Positions 23,415-34,953 of a stretch of 64,000 nucleotides of DNA are shown in pieces. Origin of the DNA: Coccinella septempunctata (lineage: Eukaryota; Arthropoda; Insecta; Coleoptera; Coccinellidae); assembly GCF_907165205.1 (NCBI RefSeq), contig NC_058189.1, forward strand, positions 61,005,815 through 61,069,814, given 5' to 3'. The position numbers and the translations under genes were made by a program. The notes beneath the pieces are model-generated. The model did no database searches. It was not told where the DNA came from and saw only the letters and a program-made list of their open reading frames with translations. Positions within the stretch are counted from its first letter, which is position 1. The number at the start of each line of letters is the position of its first letter.

Positions 23415-25320
23415 TCAGAATAGTAAAAAAAAATCATTGTACATACTCGAGCGTGTCAGATTAAGATATATTTGGGCAATTACAGGTTATCCGCGCCATG
23501 GGGCAGCGGTCGATTACTATGATTCTATTAACTTTACAAAAAAGAGTTTGAAATAAAACTTTTCTCTTTTTAAGTAGAGCATCCCATAAAATTATTTAGA
23601 ACTATACAAAGTGTTTCGTTTCTTCTGCACAGCTATCAACTTCGTTATTTTAAATGGAACACCATATATTAATATTTTTACATTTTTGAATTCTTTGTTA
23701 AATTTGAATATAAGTTTGATAACACAACTATGTCTGAATTCTCAACGGTTTTCGAGAAATTTGACTTTTTATTAATATTTTGACAGTTTGAGGTACTGAC
23801 ATAAAAGACTAGCTCCGTCCCTATACTATGTAATTGATTCAAATTTGGACTGTGTCTAGTCAATAAATGATGAACTGAATTTTTTTTTGTAAATAACCAT
23901 ATTATATACAGGGTCCACGAAAACGTAGATCCATTATCAAAACAGAATTTCATCGAAATTTGAATTTTTTTGAATGACAACCCATTTTTTTTTCTGTTCA
24001 TTATTTAAAACAACTAAAAGCGAACAAAAAATGTTCAAATAATGAACAGACAAAAAAAATGGGTTGCCATTTAAAAAAATGAAGATTTTGATGAATTTCT
24101 GTTTTGATAATGGATCTACGTTTTCGTGGCCACTCAATATATGGTTATTTATAAAGTGAATTTTTTGTGTACCATTTATTGACTAGACACAGTCCAAATT
24201 TGAATCGATTACATAGAATAGGGACGGAGCTATAGTCCTTTATGTAAGTATCTCAACCTGTCAAAATATTAATGAAAAGTCAAATTTCTCGAAAACCGTT
24301 GAGAATTACGACATAGTTGTGTCATCAAACTTATATTCAAATTTAGAAAGGAATTCAAAAATGTAAAATTACATGGGGTCTCCCATTTAAAATAACGAAG
24401 TTGATAGCTGTGCAGAAGAAACGAAACACTTTGTAAAGTTCCAAATAATTTCAGGAGATGCTCTACTTAAAAAGAGGAAAGTTGTATTTGAAACGAAAAT
24501 GTGTGGGAGGGCGCAAAAAAAAATATCACGTGTACATTCTCGAACTCAGTGGATCTTTTCTCATTTTGAAGCTAACGATTTATGAATAACGGAAAAAAAA
24601 TTATCTGACAGTTTCAGAAAGCCGAAAAAATAAGAATTGGTCATAAAGGTCGCAAAAATCAGTATTTTTTTCAATTAACTCCTCTCCTGGGCTTAAAATT
24701 GTTTTCTCGTTCATTATAAAAGTTGTAGAGCATGAAATTTTCTACAAATTTCGTCCGAAGCAATTTTGTCTACGTACAAACGTTTTTGAGATGTATGGCG
24801 ATGAATCTACATTAGACTGGAATTTTAAATTGACCTTGTCCTTTCGTATGTATGGCTAAGCTTCCCGCAGACGTCACCCTCTAGCTCAAAAACGGTCAAC
24901 CGTATGAAAAATTGTTTCAGACAAAAGTTATGAAGAATTTCATCATCTACAACTTCCATAATGAAAACAAAAACGATTAGAGTAACAGGAAGAGAGATAT
25001 TGAAAAACAATACCTCGTTTTCATCTTCAAACTGTCAGATTGAAAAAATCCCATCTGATTAGTTATAGATTAATGGGTCAACACGTCTGCAACACCGAGA
25101 TTAACCATCTGTATGAAAATCTGACACGCTCGGGTATGTACAGATAACGATTTTTTTTGCATTTTCAAAAGACCGCTGTGACCTTCACATCCGAACTATC
25201 ATATTCTTGAAAGTAGCTTCCTTTGTGTCCAATCAGCATAGACTCTGAAAATCATAATTTTTTTACCATTTTCAACTCTTCCGTACGGCCAGCCCCACCA
25301 CGCAAATTGTCAGATTAACA
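23415..25320 (+). mobile_element. Family E repeat, copy 1, interrupted by a palindrome
   Basis: It shares with 45540-46318 the words CAGAATAGNAAAAAA, GTGTGGGAGGGCG, TTTTGAAGCTAA and the closing CGGCCAGCCCCACCACGCAA. The left word TACTCGAGCGTGTCAGATT (about 23443) has an inverted partner AATCTGACACGCTCGGGTA at about 25119, so part of it has terminal inverted repeats. The palindrome 23546-24495 sits inside and is missing from copy 2. No coding sequence is evident. Confidence 0.7.
23546..24495. mobile_element. Foldback palindrome, ~460-bp arms
   Basis: Left arm 23546-24007 and right arm 24037-24495 are reverse complements with scattered mismatches and a loop of only about 30 bp. Landmarks are TTTTTAAGTAGAGCAT against ATGCTCTACTTAAAAA and GACTGTGTCTAGTCAATAAA against TTATTGACTAGACACAGTCC. 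It lies within family E. Open frames of about 60-130 codons in it (23678-24001, 23937-24137) are by-products of the symmetry. Confidence 0.88.
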
Positions 25321-26260
25321 TGACACTAAGTCTCCACGACGCCTGCCGATTTAGCATCAAGGGCTCCCCTACTGTAATAGCAGTTTTGTTAAAAGACGGC
25401 GAAAAACGGCATCAGGAATTGGAAATTTCACAAATGGCCGATAAGGAAATTGCTCAACTTGTCATCCTCATCTCAGCACACAACACATTTCGTTTCCTCC
25501 ATCATTCCAACCATCAGACAGTGTAGCGCGTTGTAGGTAGATATTGTAGATGACTATCGGACAGAAATTTCTACTCGTTCAGCTATTCGTTTCAGTAATT
25601 TATAATGAGCCATACTGAACAACGATTATGTAGGAAGAGTATCATGTTTCACCATCGCCATTCGGGCAGTTTCGCTCCTTAAGCCGCGCTTCCACGATGG
25701 AAGGCTTTCACGTCAACGAAAGAGAAAAAAAAATCATTTTTCCTTCGTACGTTTTAGACGACCGAAAATATCGAATACATTTTCAATGACCGTAAATTAC
25801 TTTACTAGACTGGTTAAATCGTTATTTAATTGACGTCTGCTCTTTACGATTCGATTCCCCGTGTGACATTAGATTCTATGGTCACGCCATTCGATGGTGT
25901 GCGATTGGGGGGGAATAATGACCGTGGAAGTGACGTCTATTACGGTCCGGAACGATTCGGAAAAAGAATTCGGGTTTCTTATGGGATTGGAACCGGGAAT
26001 AAATTAGATCTCGTAATGAGTTTTTAGCCACACGGATCGATCTGTCGTCCATCGAGGGGATTCGTCGAAATTGAGTGGGCAATCTTGGCGTCTTTAATTG
26101 AAGGAATATGCTGGGTGGAAGCGTTCAGAAAATTTCGTCGTCAAGTAGGCTACTAAATTTTGTGATCGGAAGTAATGCTCAGCTTATATCTTCAGTTTCC
26201 AAATTGGAAATATGTACATATGTGAAAAGTCGAGAGTCGAGACTAATAATAGACCAAATA
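25321..26260. other. Non-coding stretch, no gene seen
   Basis: Open frames of 65-68 codons (25320-25526 and 25830-26027) have no motif, initiation context or repeat support. 26123-26163 is a stray terminal repeat (separate entry). Confidence 0.35.
26123..26163 (+). repeat. Solo terminal repeat of the 15029 element
   Basis: CGTTCAGAAAATTTCGTCGT followed by CAAGTAGGCTACTAAATTTTG matches the terminal repeat at 15033-15075 with a few changes. No partner end is seen nearby. Confidence 0.75.
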
Positions 26261-26267
26261 ATACAGT

Positions 26268-26480
26268 GTGGTCCAACGAAAACTCAACACCTCGATTTTC
26301 TGGCTTCAAAATGGAAATGTGAAAAATCGCTCGGACCCGTCAATTTCTGATTAGAGGGGGAACAATTTTTTCGCTCCGAACTCCCATAACGGCAAACCTC
26401 TAAAAGAAGTGAGGAAAATCCAATGATTTTGAGTAGAGACGAGGTCATGGTGCCTTCATAGAATGTCAGTTTTCTAGCGT
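26268..26480. repeat. Dispersed repeat F, copy 2
   Basis: It begins TACAGTGTGGTCCAACGAAA and follows the same word order as 20046-20240. No terminal inverted repeat was found. Confidence 0.65.
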
Positions 26481-26552
26481 CTAGAAAAATTTCCCCAGGT
26501 GCTATCTTAAGGGAGTTGCATACAAGCAGGGATTACTAAAATAACATATAAA

Positions 26553-27080
26553 CAAGGTGAGTTTTTGACTCGAACAAATATTTTAACAGTAGATTTTTGA
26601 GGTCAAAAGACAGTCTTTGTCAGTAGCATTTTTTTCGATTCGATGAAAAGATATATGTATAGCCATTTTAAGATTTTATAATGAGCTGTTTCACTCCTGG
26701 AAGAACAGAATAACCTTCAGAATAACTAGCTTATTCTGTGACACTGCACATCTGTGGATCTTTTAAGCAGTGTTGTATTCAGCCAAGTAGGTAGGTACAC
26801 AATTTTTTTAAAATTTAACAGATACTTTCTGATTTTTGAATCAAATTACTCGAAAATAAGAATACTTTTATTTTACAAAACGTTCAAATACTCATTAGAT
26901 AGCATCAAACTTGAATTCGAGAGTTCGGTTCTTTGAATTTTTGGTATTTTTAAGGTATGTAATGATCATAATGAGAAAACTGAAAGACTAGGGTGATATC
27001 TTGTGTTCGAAAAATATTCTTAAATAAATGAAAAACTTCGATGAAACTCTTTGTGATATAGAACTAAAAATAGCATTTTT
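26553..27080 (+). mobile_element. Family B, copy 3, right end lost
   Basis: It starts CAAGGTGAGTTTTTGACTCG and runs through the usual interior up to a relative of GAACTAAAAATA at about 27060. It then stops abruptly where mariner sequence begins. Confidence 0.82.
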
Positions 27081-28045
27081 TCATTTACGAAGATATGCTT
27101 AACACCCTTGGTGATCAATGTCCTTCGTATGCGACCGTGAAAAATTGGACTGCAAGCTTCAAAAGAGGTAAAATAACTGATCGGGAAGATCAGTTTCTGT
27201 GTCAGTCCCCGAAAATATCGATGGAGTTCATGACATGATTTTAACAGACCGTCGAATTGGGCTAAAACGGATATCTGAAGCATTGAATATTTCATACAAA
27301 CGCGTTCATCATATAGTTCACGTCAATTTGGAAATGAGAAAAATGGCTCCAAGATGGATCCCCAAATGTTTGAATGTTGACCAGAAGCGTGCAAGGGTAG
27401 AAGCATCGTGTTCGATCTGTGCTCGATTTGAAAACGATGTAGACTTCTCAAACCGAATTGTTACTATGGATGGGACTTGGGTACATTTCTACGATTCAGA
27501 AACAAAGCAACAATTGATGGAATGGCGACACTCTGGTTCTCCAAGACCTAAGAAGTTTCCTGTCCAAAGATCTGCTGGAAAAGTTCTTTTTACAGTTTTT
27601 GGGGATTGCCGTTAAGTAATCATGATTGATTTTTTTGATAAGTGTAGAACAATAACCGCAGAAAGCTATCCAAAGGTGTTTTGCTTTTGCCCCTGGACAC
27701 AAATCTCATGCTTGCCATGCAAAAAATTCGTGATTTAGGGTTTGAATTACTAAAACACCCCCCTTATTCACCAGATTTGGCTCCATCTGACTATCATCTC
27801 TTTCCCCAACTGAAAAAAAACTTTAAAAGTCGTAAACTTTCTTCCAACGAGGAGGTAATAACAGCTGTGGAGGTCTGGTTCACAGAGCAAGAAGAAACAT
27901 TTTTTTTGAAAGGTCTAGAGACCTTGCAGGTTCACTGTAATAAATGCATCCAATTAAGAGGAGAATATGTTGAGTAATTTTTTTATGTTTAAATTTTGTT
28001 TGATTCTATAGTAGGCTAAGAATTTTTCAATATATCCTCGTATAT
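27081..28045 (+). pseudogene. Mariner (DD34D) transposase, copy 1, 5'-truncated
   Basis: Protein pieces: LKRISEALNISYKRVHHIVH (helix-turn-helix); TMDGTWVHFYDSETKQQ, the first catalytic Asp block with Gly in place of the usual Glu of DETW; then a stop after FGDCR at 27615. A later piece (27681-27977) gives PPYSPDLAPSDYHLFPQLKK with the third Asp and ends CIQLRGEYVE. The second Asp block (QDNAPAH) is destroyed and reads PLDTN. The first ~45 residues are missing because the copy begins inside family B sequence. The 3' end TTTTTCAATATATCCTCG at about 28028-28045 is followed by TA, the expected mariner end. It is inactive by several independent lesions. Confidence 0.92.
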
Positions 28046-28047
28046 CA

Positions 28048-28849
28048 CGAAGCAGTTTCCACTTATGGACTCTCGAGCTCAGGACTCCTTTCAACGTTTT
28101 CACTTATCTCGACTAAAAATACCAGAAACCGCCAAAATCGAGCAATTTGGGATACCATGCATACTAGATGTATGCTCTCCCAAGTCTACAGTGTGGAATC
28201 GTCGATTTCCGTCCAGAATAACGAATATCGTAGTCCATTCTTCGGTGATAGACCGCAGCTCGTCCACCGGGTGTTGCTAGGCGAGAGTGACTGGTTATTG
28301 TCTACGTCTAGTTTCATCTATACTAGCCAGCAGCCTTGTCAGTCTAGTTTCGTTCTAGGAGTGGGTTGCATATTTTACAGTACAATGCCATCGCATCTCA
28401 CGAGACGCGGGTCTCATCCGCAATCTCCTTGTGTACATCTAGGAGGCCGGCTCCCATGCGACGTTGCCAGGCGAAGTTTCCAATCCTCATAAAAAAATTC
28501 ATACTGATCAGCAACGTGTGGCTTATCGTAAATTTTCAGGGACTGGCAACAACGTAGATCAGTAAGATGCATAAACCTATTATCGCAATATTCAACGAGA
28601 GTGGAATTTGATGGTATATCTTTTTCGTTGATTAACAATAAATTGGTCTGAGTGCTCGCATATTGCAATTTGCAGCATCAGCTCAGAACAATCGTATTAC
28701 GGTATGTTTATGATGCACCACTTCGCTTTTGCTGTTTTTATAGGTTTGCAAAAACAGCGGCTACCGAAGTTGCTGGATGATATGCACTTCAGCAGAGTGA
28801 CTGGGATACGTTGACCAAGGCCAACTCGCCTAATGATTTTCACAAAGTG
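28048..28849. other. Non-coding stretch, no gene seen
   Basis: Open frames at 28065-28492 overlap in different frames without recognisable motifs. The base composition is slightly GC-richer than the neighbouring transposons. No exon is supported. Confidence 0.35.
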
Positions 28850-29239
28850 CATGGGAGTCTTTGATAAATATTTTAACAGTAGATTCTTGAGGTCAAAAGA
28901 AAGACTTCTTTCCAATACTATTTTTTCCGAATCGGCTCGGTTTGAAAGATACAGGCTATTATGACCGTTACGTATTATATACTATATAAAAATTTGAAGA
29001 AAAATATCACTGATATTAGGAAAATTGGGTACTTTGGCTGAATGCAAATCTGTTCAAAAGATCCACAGATGTGTAATGTTATAGATTCAGCTTGTTGTTC
29101 TGAAAGGAATTTGGTTTCTCCGCTTGGCTATATCTTTTTATCAGGGCGTAATCGGAAAAAATGGTATAGAATAAAAGTGTTTCTTTTGACGTCAAGAATT
29201 TACTGTTGAAATATTTGTACGAGTCAAAGATTCACCCTG
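28850..29239 (-). mobile_element. Family B, copy 4, internally deleted
   Basis: Left end GGGAGTCTTTGATAAATATT (decayed). The right end is the inverse of CAGGGTGAATCTTTGACTCG followed by TA (29240-29241). The interior words are in the reverse orientation to copies 1, 3 and 5. About half the interior is missing. Confidence 0.82.
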
Positions 29240-29588
29240 TATTTATGTTTTTTTTTTGTTAACCAGCCCAGTGCAAGGACAACCTACTTAGTTGGTCCAC
29301 AGAATGTATGTGGTCGCATATCAGCTGGAAGCGTGAATAGCATGAGGATGTGCACGATGTGCTTTAAGGAGCTTTTCGACTCTAAATTACTCAATATCCT
29401 GAATTTGTTCACTATGTTTTTGAAACACCCAATATATAGAACAGGAAGTCTGAAGATTTTCTTCTATTTTCTAACTGTAGTAGACTGGTTGTTGCAGTTG
29501 TGCAGTCAATAAGTCATATTACTGTCCTCTGAGTGAAATTCCAGAAGTGCAATGAATGTTGGGATGTTGAGCTCCAAGCATCAGAGTA
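29240..29588. other. Spacer, no gene seen
   Basis: AT-rich spacer between two TIR elements; nothing is supported. Confidence 0.35.
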
Positions 29589-30184
29589 CAGGGTGGGCAA
29601 AATTCGTTGACTACTGAGGGAATCTGGAGTCCTATAGAAGCTAGAAGAAAACGGATGACACATTTCTGGGCTCTTTTCCAGAGAAACAAAGAAAGGTCAA
29701 AACTGTAGCCTCCTACGATTTTTAGTTATTAGCAAAAAAATGAGATTTTCACCAATTCGAAAAGGTTTCATAACTTTTTTGTCTTTGAACGTACTTTTTC
29801 ACGAAGAATCCACTGACGAGCTCAAAATATTTTTTCATTTCGAATCATTAGGCGAACTTTCGTTCTTTTAAATGCAAACTTTTATTGAATTTGTTATTTT
29901 TGAATTGGAAAAAAACCTTTCATCAGTAGAATTTACGTATAAAATTGACTGAAAAGGTTCAAGTTTCGGATCTGTAACTTGAGAGAAAAAAAGTTATGAG
30001 AATTTTTCGAAATCGTCAAAATCTCAATTTTTGTTTATAACTCAAGATCTAGAAATGACAGGCCGGTTCTGTTTTCAGATTTGTATTAGTTAGGAAAAAC
30101 GAGCTTGAGAATGTGTCATTCGTTTTCTTCGAACTCCTATAGTTCTCGAGATCTCTCACTAGACAACGAATTTTGCCCACCCTG
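29589..30184. mobile_element. CAGGGTGGGC-ended TIR element (596 bp)
   Basis: The left end CAGGGTGGGCAAAATTCGTT pairs with the right end AACGAATTTTGCCCACCCTG. TA lies on both sides (29587-29588 and 30185-30186). Inner arm words such as GAAGAAAACGGATGACACATT and its complement at about 30113 extend the arms beyond 100 bp. It has no coding frame. It is non-autonomous. Confidence 0.92.
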
Positions 30185-30186
30185 TA

Positions 30187-32571
30187 CTATTCAAGTCTTG
30201 ATAAGACGAGCAAGTGACAAAATTTTCTATATGTTAATAGTTTTTCATCATCAACGAAAACGTGAAAAATAGTCCCAATCATATGTGAATATTTGACCTC
30301 GTATGTTTCTGACCGAAGTTTCAATGTTTTCGGATAAGGAATCACGTCCTGCATTTTAGTCGCATCTAAACATCCTGTATATGGAGGCATGCAAAGGTAT
30401 CAGGCGACGCAGATTGAAAAGATCGTCAGTAGGATCAAAAAAAACGTAAGCTCATCGAAAGAAAAATATCCTCAACTGGAGATAAAATACGCGGATCTGG
30501 CAACCCCGCTCCTGACGAGACGGGTACTCGAAGGTACCGGCCCTGAATACGAATAGCTCCGCTTACGGGCGTGGTGGTACCGAGCTCGGTCGCGGTATCA
30601 TCATCTTGCGTCTGCCAGGTAGATAGTTGGTACAGCATACTATTATTGACTGTTAGTCTAGCGTCTGGTCCATTATGTGTTTTTTTCTTATTTTGACTAC
30701 GGAGGTTAACGGCCGCAGACGGCGTAGACGGCCGACAAAAAAGGAGCTCAATGACATGGTACGAGTTTTTTTACCCGGTGCTCTGTTCCCGCTTCTTGTC
30801 ATCTTGCAGCCTCAATGACGGTACGAGACGCTGCGATATTCGACATATACTGGGTGACATGGAAAACAGAGCGCTCGATATCATGCATTGAATCAGAGTG
30901 AATCTGTAGCATCCCTACTGGACCATTTGGGAATTTGGTACTACCCAATTTCTCCTGAATATTATATACGTAATGCAAATACAAAATTGAAACAACTACG
31001 AATGCAATATGCAACTCCGTTATCCGAGTGATAACGAGTGCTCAACTGAATTCCTCCATAAGTTGAATAAGGTTTTGAAATCTGCTTTTGAAAATAGATT
31101 CTTCTATGATGTGTTACATGGTTTACATAATAAAGAGAGCCCAGAAAATTCATAGTAAGCTAGGGAATTTTGAAAATTGATGTTCTGCTTCTGAACTTTG
31201 TGCTAGACAACCACCTAATATATGAAGTATTACAGGCCACCAATGTTGAAAATTTTCTTTTCTCGTCTGAAATAGTAAAATCAGATCAAGTGATTCCTTC
31301 ACATTATATCATATTTATTCGTTATTCTCGATAGTCGGTTGGCGTTCGAAGAATTTTCCAAAATAAGCATAGCAATAGTTCACTCATACTGGACATAAAT
31401 ATATAAATACGATTTCATTGAAACGAATAGTTAGAAACAGAATATTTTAAAATTATTGCACTGTGTTTATAGGAAGCACTCAATGCACGGTAATTCAACT
31501 AATGGCATTTCTATGATAACGAATTCCATTGGTCCATTTGTGGAATTCGCTTTATATCTTTTGGAATTATTGTGGTGAATTAAAAATATGCACTCTGTGT
31601 CACCTAATATAAAATGAAGGGTTGAATTTTATTATTTTGAGAATTATTTTTCACATGCATCCTATTCACCACTGAGGAATTACGTGATCTAGTACTCGCT
31701 AGAGAAATCTCAGTTTCCACTGAATAGTTTGGAAAATTTATCGAAGCAATATGGCGAATGCGCTAGTTAGGTGCCTAGGATAAAAACAGGTTCTTTTATT
31801 CTGCAAGCAATAGACACTTGAACAGTTTTCTATCATACATCAAACCGCATTTTCATATCACAGCTGAACATGACAAATGATATTGTTCACTGACCATTTT
31901 CTCAGAAAATTGATGAGCATTTCTAAAAACCACTCGAAAACATGCACCTAACCAGCACTTGTGCGCAAATAAGCAATCCTGTGAGAGTAAGCTGAACCGA
32001 AATGGTCTATACAGATGCTCATCTTAGACTGTAGAACTGAACGCTTATCATTTTATATCTATAATATAAAGATATAAAAGAAGATACTTCAACCTGAGTT
32101 TCAATCATCGGATGAAGTGATTGATTTTATTGAATGCGATTTGGCACGAAAATCATTCTAATATTTAACCTTGTGAAACTGCGAAACACATAGTTCTTGA
32201 TCGTATGGAATCTGAGAATGGTCCACGAATGTCTTTTTGTGATTTTATTCTACCCTGAAGCTTTCGCTGGAAATTGAAAATTAGATTGAAGATGCCAACG
32301 CTGAAGAAATGGATTTTGTCAGCGATCTGAGCAGGGATCTTTTCCCCCAAGAAAATGAACCGTTCACAAAAAATTATTCGCGTGAATGTTGAAGGTACCT
32401 TATCCCCGCGTTCAAAGAGCGAAAAAACGCTGATTTCGTTTGCAGAAACCGATTACATGAGATGAGAATAATATCAGCTAGATTCAACCGATCCAGCCTT
32501 CTTAATGAGTTTTTTGAGCCGCTGCGTGTATTTCCCTATCGAAATATCAACCTGAAGATGAAAACTTCAAC
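30187..32571. other. Non-coding stretch, no gene seen
   Basis: 2.4 kb without a recognised repeat. 30480-30780 is GC-rich (GGCAACCCCGCTCCTGACGA and following) and stands out, yet its only open frame (30435-30638 minus) shows no domain. It is probably single-copy DNA. Confidence 0.4.
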
Positions 32572-33240
32572 CCGTACAAATATTTTAACAGTAGATTTTT
32601 GAGGTCAGAAAGAAAACTTTTTTTTATATCATTTTTTCTCATTCGGTCCTGATAAAAAGAAGTAGCCAATTTTAGTTTTCATAATGAGATGTGCCACCCC
32701 TGGAGAAAGCCCTTTCAGAATAACAAGCTAAATTTATGACACTACACATCTGTGGATCTTTAAAACAAAGTTGCATTCAGCCAAATTACCCAATTTTCTG
32801 AATATCAAAGATATTTCCATTTTTGAACATCAAATTACTCGAAAACTGCGCATCATACGAGAAAATATGAAGAATACTTGCATTTAAAAAACGTTCAAAT
32901 ATTCATTAGATCGCATCCAACTTAGTTTCAAGAGTTGGGTTCTTCGAATTTTTGGTATTTTTATGGTACGTAATGGTCATAATGAGAAAACTGGAAGACG
33001 TGGGTGATATCTTGTGTTCGAAAAAGATTCATCAAATAGATGAAAAACTATATGCCAAAATTCATTTTATTCGATAAAACCGTTTGTGAGAACTAAAAAT
33101 AAAAATGTTCTTTTAGGTTTTCAACAGCCTGTATCTTTTAAATCGAGCCGATTCGGAAAATATAGTGTTGGAAAAAAAGTGTTTGTTTTGACCTCAAGCA
33201 TCTGCTGTGAATTATTTTTGCGAGTCAAAGACTCACCCTG
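32572..33240 (+). mobile_element. Family B, copy 5, near full length
   Basis: It starts CCCGTACAAATATTTTAACA (the first ~18 bp are lost) and ends in the inverse of CAGGGTGAGTCTTTGACTCG. It contains the complete interior order: a relative of GAGCTGTGCCACCCCTGG, TGTGGATCTTTAAAACA, CGAATTTTTGGTATTTTTATGG and CAACAGCCTGTATC. It is a good reference copy at about 670 bp. Confidence 0.88.
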
Positions 33241-33496
33241 CATATCTTGAATGAAACGAAAAAATCTTCCCAATAGTTTTAATAGTTTCGTAGCAGCTAA
33301 CAGCTTGACATCTTCAAAACGATGTATAGGTACACTATTCTCAACTCAACACATAAAGATAAAATTACATCGTAATATTCAATGTCAAAGTGAACTTGAA
33401 TTTAAGGTTATTTATAACCTTTATGGTAAAATGAGTAGCAGATGCCTAAATATAGTTGAAAACCTGCTGCAAGGTGGCAGAGTTCAACGAAATCTA

Positions 33497-33985
33497 CAGT
33501 TTGTCTCATTCAAAAGTGTCCACCGTCAATAACTCAACTACGAATCGGAATTTTGAAAACTTCAGACAGGTCGATTTTTGATGACAGAGCGACATGATCT
33601 GAGATACAAAGCTTGTTCCTTTTTTTATTTCAATGGAGATTATACGATAAATTAGAACATCTCTGTTTCATTTAGTCTTATCGGTACCATAATTCCATAA
33701 AAAACACCTTGCAACTTTGTGAATGTTCACTTAATAGGAACACAAACTGCAGGTTCATACAAATTTGAATCCATGCATAAATACGTTTGTGTTACAAAAC
33801 TGCCCACTTTCCTTATTCAAATTCCTGATGGGGTTGCAACCCTCTTCAGGGAGTTGCTAGAAGAAACAAGAAGAAACATATACCCCTGCCATCAAAAATC
33901 AACCTATCCGAGTGTTTTCACAAATTCTGATTCATTGAATTGAATTGAGTTATTGAAGGTGGACACTTTTGAATGAGACACCCTG
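33497..33985. mobile_element. CAGGGTGTCTC-ended TIR element (489 bp)
   Basis: The right end is the inverse of CAGGGTGTCTCATTCAAAAG. The left end is the same repeat slightly decayed (CAGTTTGTCTCATTCAAAAG). TA lies at 33495-33496 and 33986-33987. The arms share GTGTCCACC and CAATAACTCAA. It has no coding frame. Confidence 0.87.
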
Positions 33986-34054
33986 TATAGAATTACTCAA
34001 AACTGGAGCTTTCCAGATAACCCATTTTTTAAGCACCAAATGGCTGTAGTATAC

Positions 34055-34945
34055 AGGGTGTTTTCAAAGATGAGGCTTTTTCTTGACAGAAGGTAGAAGT
34101 CATCAAAATAAGTCGTTTAACCAAAAATTGTCTATATGAAATACCCAAGATGGCTGAGATACAACCCCTAGAAGTTCGACAAAATTTCATTGAATTTCAA
34201 GTACGGGACTGTGGAAGGTGACTCCGGTATAGCAAAAACGAAACAAAACATATGGCCGGACAATGAATGGTTCAGTAACAAGTTCATCGGATTAGATGCA
34301 TCAGGTCACTTTTGAGAGAATCATAATTGTTGTATCGTGTAATGTAGGGTGAAAAAAAAATATAGAAATTCGAGGCAGTTTCTTGAAAGTGCTTATGTTA
34401 TTTATGTTGAAAAAGTGCTATAATGTTTCCCCATTTCATCCCATTTTTACGACGATTGTTGGAATGTTCGATCAAGAAGATTGCGACATCCATAGTGAAA
34501 AAATTCGTGAATAATTCAGAAGAAATGTATTGAGATTTTGAAGTATTATTCTATTTTTTACACTTGTGTCCTTGTGTCTCTTCTGTCAGTTGGTATCGAG
34601 ATGAGCCATTTCATGAAATCGTGTAAGTTAATAAAAAATAATGAGAACAATTCAGCAGTACTGAGTTTCCATCTTCACTACCACGTAAATATCGAACGAG
34701 CCAATATCCTAAACGAAACCACATGGTCGAATCAGGAGATAAGTTTTTTCCACTGCTTTGCGAAAATTCAGCTAAAAAACGGTCTAGGATCGTATTAGGA
34801 TCTATTTCAGTAATCACTTTCAATTTTTTTTTCAACTTCGTCACTTTGAAAGTTTTGTAAAGGTGATTTTTGGTGAAATGCTTCATTTTGACCAGTTCTA
34901 CCTTCTTTTGGAAAAAAAAAGCCTCACTTTCAAATACACCCTACA
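34055..34945. mobile_element. TIR element with 8-bp flanking repeat (891 bp)
   Basis: The left AGGGTGTTTTCAAAGATGAG pairs imperfectly with the right end, whose inverse is AGGGTGTATTTGAAAGTGAG. Both arms continue with GGCTTTTT and AGAAGGTAGAA. The octamer TAGTATAC lies directly outside each end (34047-34054 and 34946-34953). An 8-bp duplication would suit hAT elements; if the ends are read as CAGGGTG, the target would be TA as in its neighbours. Open frames inside (34538-34798) show no transposase motif. Confidence 0.75.
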
Positions 34946-34953
34946 TAGTATAC

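Noticed and set aside
23155..23556. 133-codon open frame as a gene
   Set aside because: It runs from unique DNA into the family E left end and the edge of the palindrome; no recognisable domain and a composite origin.
25830..26082. Overlapping opposite-strand frames as a small gene
   Set aside because: Both strands are open over the same bases with no motif; typical shadow of composition.
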